From: an uncultured Eubacterium sp. | GTDB taxonomy: Bacteria; Bacillota; Clostridia; Peptostreptococcales; Anaerovoracaceae | Assembly (NCBI GenBank): GCA_937900695.1 | Contig: CALCFD010000021.1 | Location: 1-52,346, forward strand | DNA length: 52,346 nucleotides | Direction of reading: 5' to 3' | Shown: piece after piece, positions 51,016 through 52,346 of the stretch | How the letters are laid out: each line of letters opens with the position of its first letter | How positions within the stretch are numbered: position 1 is the first letter of the stretch | Notes under the pieces: model-generated | Databases searched by the model: none | What the model saw: the letters and a program-made list of their open reading frames with translations, nothing else | Told to the model about the DNA's origin: nothing | Program-made: the position numbers and the translations under genes

Positions 51016-51801
51016 ATGATTACACAGAAACAACACAGAGGATTTATACTCGCCATCAAGGCTGGAGAAATTATGATGAAAAATGGAGGAGAAATTTACA
51101 GAGTGGAAGAAATTATCACTCGTATTTGTCGTGCCTGTAATATTCCACATGTAGAGGTCTTTGCTACTCCAAGTGGGATTTTTGCTTCTATTGGCTCCGG
51201 TGGTGAAGATGGTGATATCAAAACATATATAAAAGCTATAACTAATAGAACTACAGATTTGCAGAAAATATCCGATGTTAATAATCTTTCTCGTAGATTT
51301 GTAAACAATAAAATAGATGTTGAAGAAGCACTTAAGCTTATTGTTAAAATTGAGCGTTCTCCAACATATAATCTACCAATACGACTCTTTGGTGCTGCTC
51401 TTGCAAGTTCTTTATTTTGTGTCTTGTTTGGCGGTACTATACGAGATGGTTTTGTGGGTATTTTCGTTGGAATGGCAGCATATATGGTCTCTTTATTTTT
51501 AGGCAAGTATAATATTAGTTATTTCATCACAGACTTTTGTTGTTGTGGTGTGGCCACCTTACTAGCCCTAATTGCCGAGTCCATAGGTATAGCAGATGGC
51601 CACGATTTTATAATCATCGGAACCCTCATGTTATTTGTACCTGGGGCTGCTATAACTAATGCACTTAGAGATTTTTTAACTGGTGATATGCTTTCGGGTG
51701 TTTCTCGAGCAACTGAAGCTATTGCTATTGCTATTTCACTTGCTGTAGGTGCCGGTTTTGTATTAAAAATTTGGAATTCGATAGGAGGTTATTTCCTATG
51801 A
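51016..51801 (+). CDS. Threonine/serine exporter subunit, ThrE N-terminal half (DUF1212)
   Basis: 261 residues. The soluble N-terminal part has the DUF1212 signature (GEIMMKNGGEIYRVEEII, FATPSGIFAS), followed by five membrane segments from about 120 to 258. Split two-gene versions of Corynebacterium ThrE, which exports threonine and serine, are common in Firmicutes. The ATG lies seven bases after the -10 hexamer with no Shine-Dalgarno, so the mRNA is probably leaderless. Its stop overlaps the next start (ATGA). Confidence 0.88.
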   Translation: MITQKQHRGFILAIKAGEIMMKNGGEIYRVEEIITRICRACNIPHVEVFATPSGIFASIGSGGEDGDIKTYIKAITNRTTDLQKISDVNNLSRRFVNNKIDVEEALKLIVKIERSPTYNLPIRLFGAALASSLFCVLFGGTIRDGFVGIFVGMAAYMVSLFLGKYNISYFITDFCCCGVATLLALIAESIGIADGHDFIIIGTLMLFVPGAAITNALRDFLTGDMLSGVSRATEAIAIAISLAVGAGFVLKIWNSIGGYFL

Positions 51802-52253
51802 GTATACGTTTTTTCATAGTTACATTTGTATTTGGTATGGCTTCTTGTATCGGTTTTTGTATTTTAAATAATATTCCAAGACGAAGTATTATTGCTGCAT
51901 CTTGCGTTGGTGGATTTGCTTGGCTTGGTTATCAAATTTCTCTCGAATCTGGCTCTTCTAAAGCCATCGCAGCCTTTTGGGGTGCCTGTGCTGTCGCTAT
52001 TGTAAGTGAAATTTTTTCACGTCTTTTAAAGGAAGCTGCAACAGTATTTATTATTCCTGGTATATTACCTCTAGTTCCCGGTGCTGGCATGTACTATACC
52101 ATGACAGAACTTATTCACGGAAGCTATGAAGCGGCCGGTAAAATAGCTAATGAAACATTTTTTATTGCAGGCTCTATCGCTTTGGCACTTTTAGTTACTG
52201 GTTCTTTTGTTCGAATCTTTACAACTATTACTAAAAAAATACCATGGAACTAA
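51798..52253 (+). CDS. Threonine/serine exporter subunit, ThrE C-terminal half (DUF3815)
   Basis: 151 residues with about five membrane segments and the family block GILPLVPGAGMYYTM near residue 90. The start ATG at 51798 has AGGAGGTTATTTCCT upstream and overlaps the stop of the partner gene by four bases. It should form the second half of a two-component exporter with the upstream protein. The IS-like end begins 40 bases after its stop. Confidence 0.88.
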   Translation: MSIRFFIVTFVFGMASCIGFCILNNIPRRSIIAASCVGGFAWLGYQISLESGSSKAIAAFWGACAVAIVSEIFSRLLKEAATVFIIPGILPLVPGAGMYYTMTELIHGSYEAAGKIANETFFIAGSIALALLVTGSFVRIFTTITKKIPWN

Positions 52254-52293
52254 GAATATAAAATAATAAAAGAGATCATGTAAATCCAAATTA

Positions 52294-52346
52294 TGAGGTG
52301 ACCCCAAAAAGTTAGACTTTATTAGCGAGACAGTTTTTAACTGCCT
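52294..52346. mobile_element. Edge of an IS3/IS150-like insertion sequence (second terminal repeat)
   Basis: TGAGGTGACCCC followed by AAAAAGTTAGAC at 52294-52317 matches the block at 52-29 (minus strand) at 19 of 24 positions, all mismatches but one lying in bases 3-6. The bases after it differ from those after the left copy, so the two edges are probably opposite ends (left and right) of the same kind of element. The body of the element is outside the window. Confidence 0.6.

Noticed and set aside
1..52346. tRNA, rRNA, T-box or CRISPR elements
   Set aside because: No cloverleaf-like segment, T-box core or regularly spaced repeat was found by eye; a tRNAscan or Infernal run would be decisive.

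Overview
The window reads as chromosome of a low-GC, strictly anaerobic Firmicute of class Clostridia. The support is the oxygen-sensitive metabolism (pyruvate formate-lyase with its radical-SAM activase, a PduL-type phosphotransacylase, an iron alcohol dehydrogenase), O2/peroxide defence by a flavodiiron fusion and rubrerythrin, a PyrK-dependent dihydroorotate dehydrogenase, sortase-type surface proteins and strong GGAGG ribosome binding sites. I cannot fix the genus. No rRNA, tRNA, CRISPR array or prophage was seen. Both window edges run into terminal inverted repeats of an IS3/IS150-like insertion sequence, so the interval looks like sequence lying between two IS copies.

Layout. 88-3042 (minus): a 5'-truncated RHS-repeat fragment with a variable tip, directly coupled to a multi-pass membrane protein (possible toxin tip and immunity pair). 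3211-12513 (minus): the pyrimidine operon pyrB-pyrC-carA-carB-pyrK-pyrD-pyrF, with a promoter, a leader terminator and an end terminator, followed by a small conserved gene; pyrE is absent. The CarA here has lost its catalytic Cys and His and two glutamine-binding residues. 12612-14240: deoC, a 60-residue secreted/anchored mini-protein behind a perfect consensus promoter, and a YcxB-like protein. 14253-16817: a flavodiiron-rubredoxin-NADH:rubredoxin oxidoreductase fusion. 17031-18252 (plus): a three-gene cassette of one secreted and two small membrane proteins, then a gene-free relic block. 18561-21795 (minus): pflA-pflB behind a ZTP riboswitch. 21827-32412 (minus): a housekeeping block mreB, rRNA methyltransferase, CYTH, tig, clpP, clpX, lon, engB, DUF1232, hpt, pduL.

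The second half carries a threonine aldolase, a surface-protein pseudogene with four frameshifts, a VanY-like lipoprotein and rubrerythrin. Next come pssA-psd (phosphatidylethanolamine synthesis), a convergent operon of alcohol dehydrogenase, HpcH/HpaI aldolase and SUFU-domain protein, and the pantothenate operon panG-panB-panC-panD. The pan leader holds two hairpins matching the orphan 'pan' RNA motif. Then follow a CAP/fibronectin-III secreted protein with a membrane partner, asparaginase, rluB-ydcF-uraA, and a split threonine/serine exporter that appears to be translated from a leaderless mRNA.

Functional links. PflB makes acetyl-CoA and formate; PduL can convert the acetyl-CoA to acetyl phosphate; the ZTP riboswitch ties formate production to one-carbon folate status. 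The pyr operon, uraA and deoC cover pyrimidine synthesis, uptake and deoxyribose salvage. If CarA really is glutaminase-dead, carbamoyl phosphate synthesis would depend on free ammonia.
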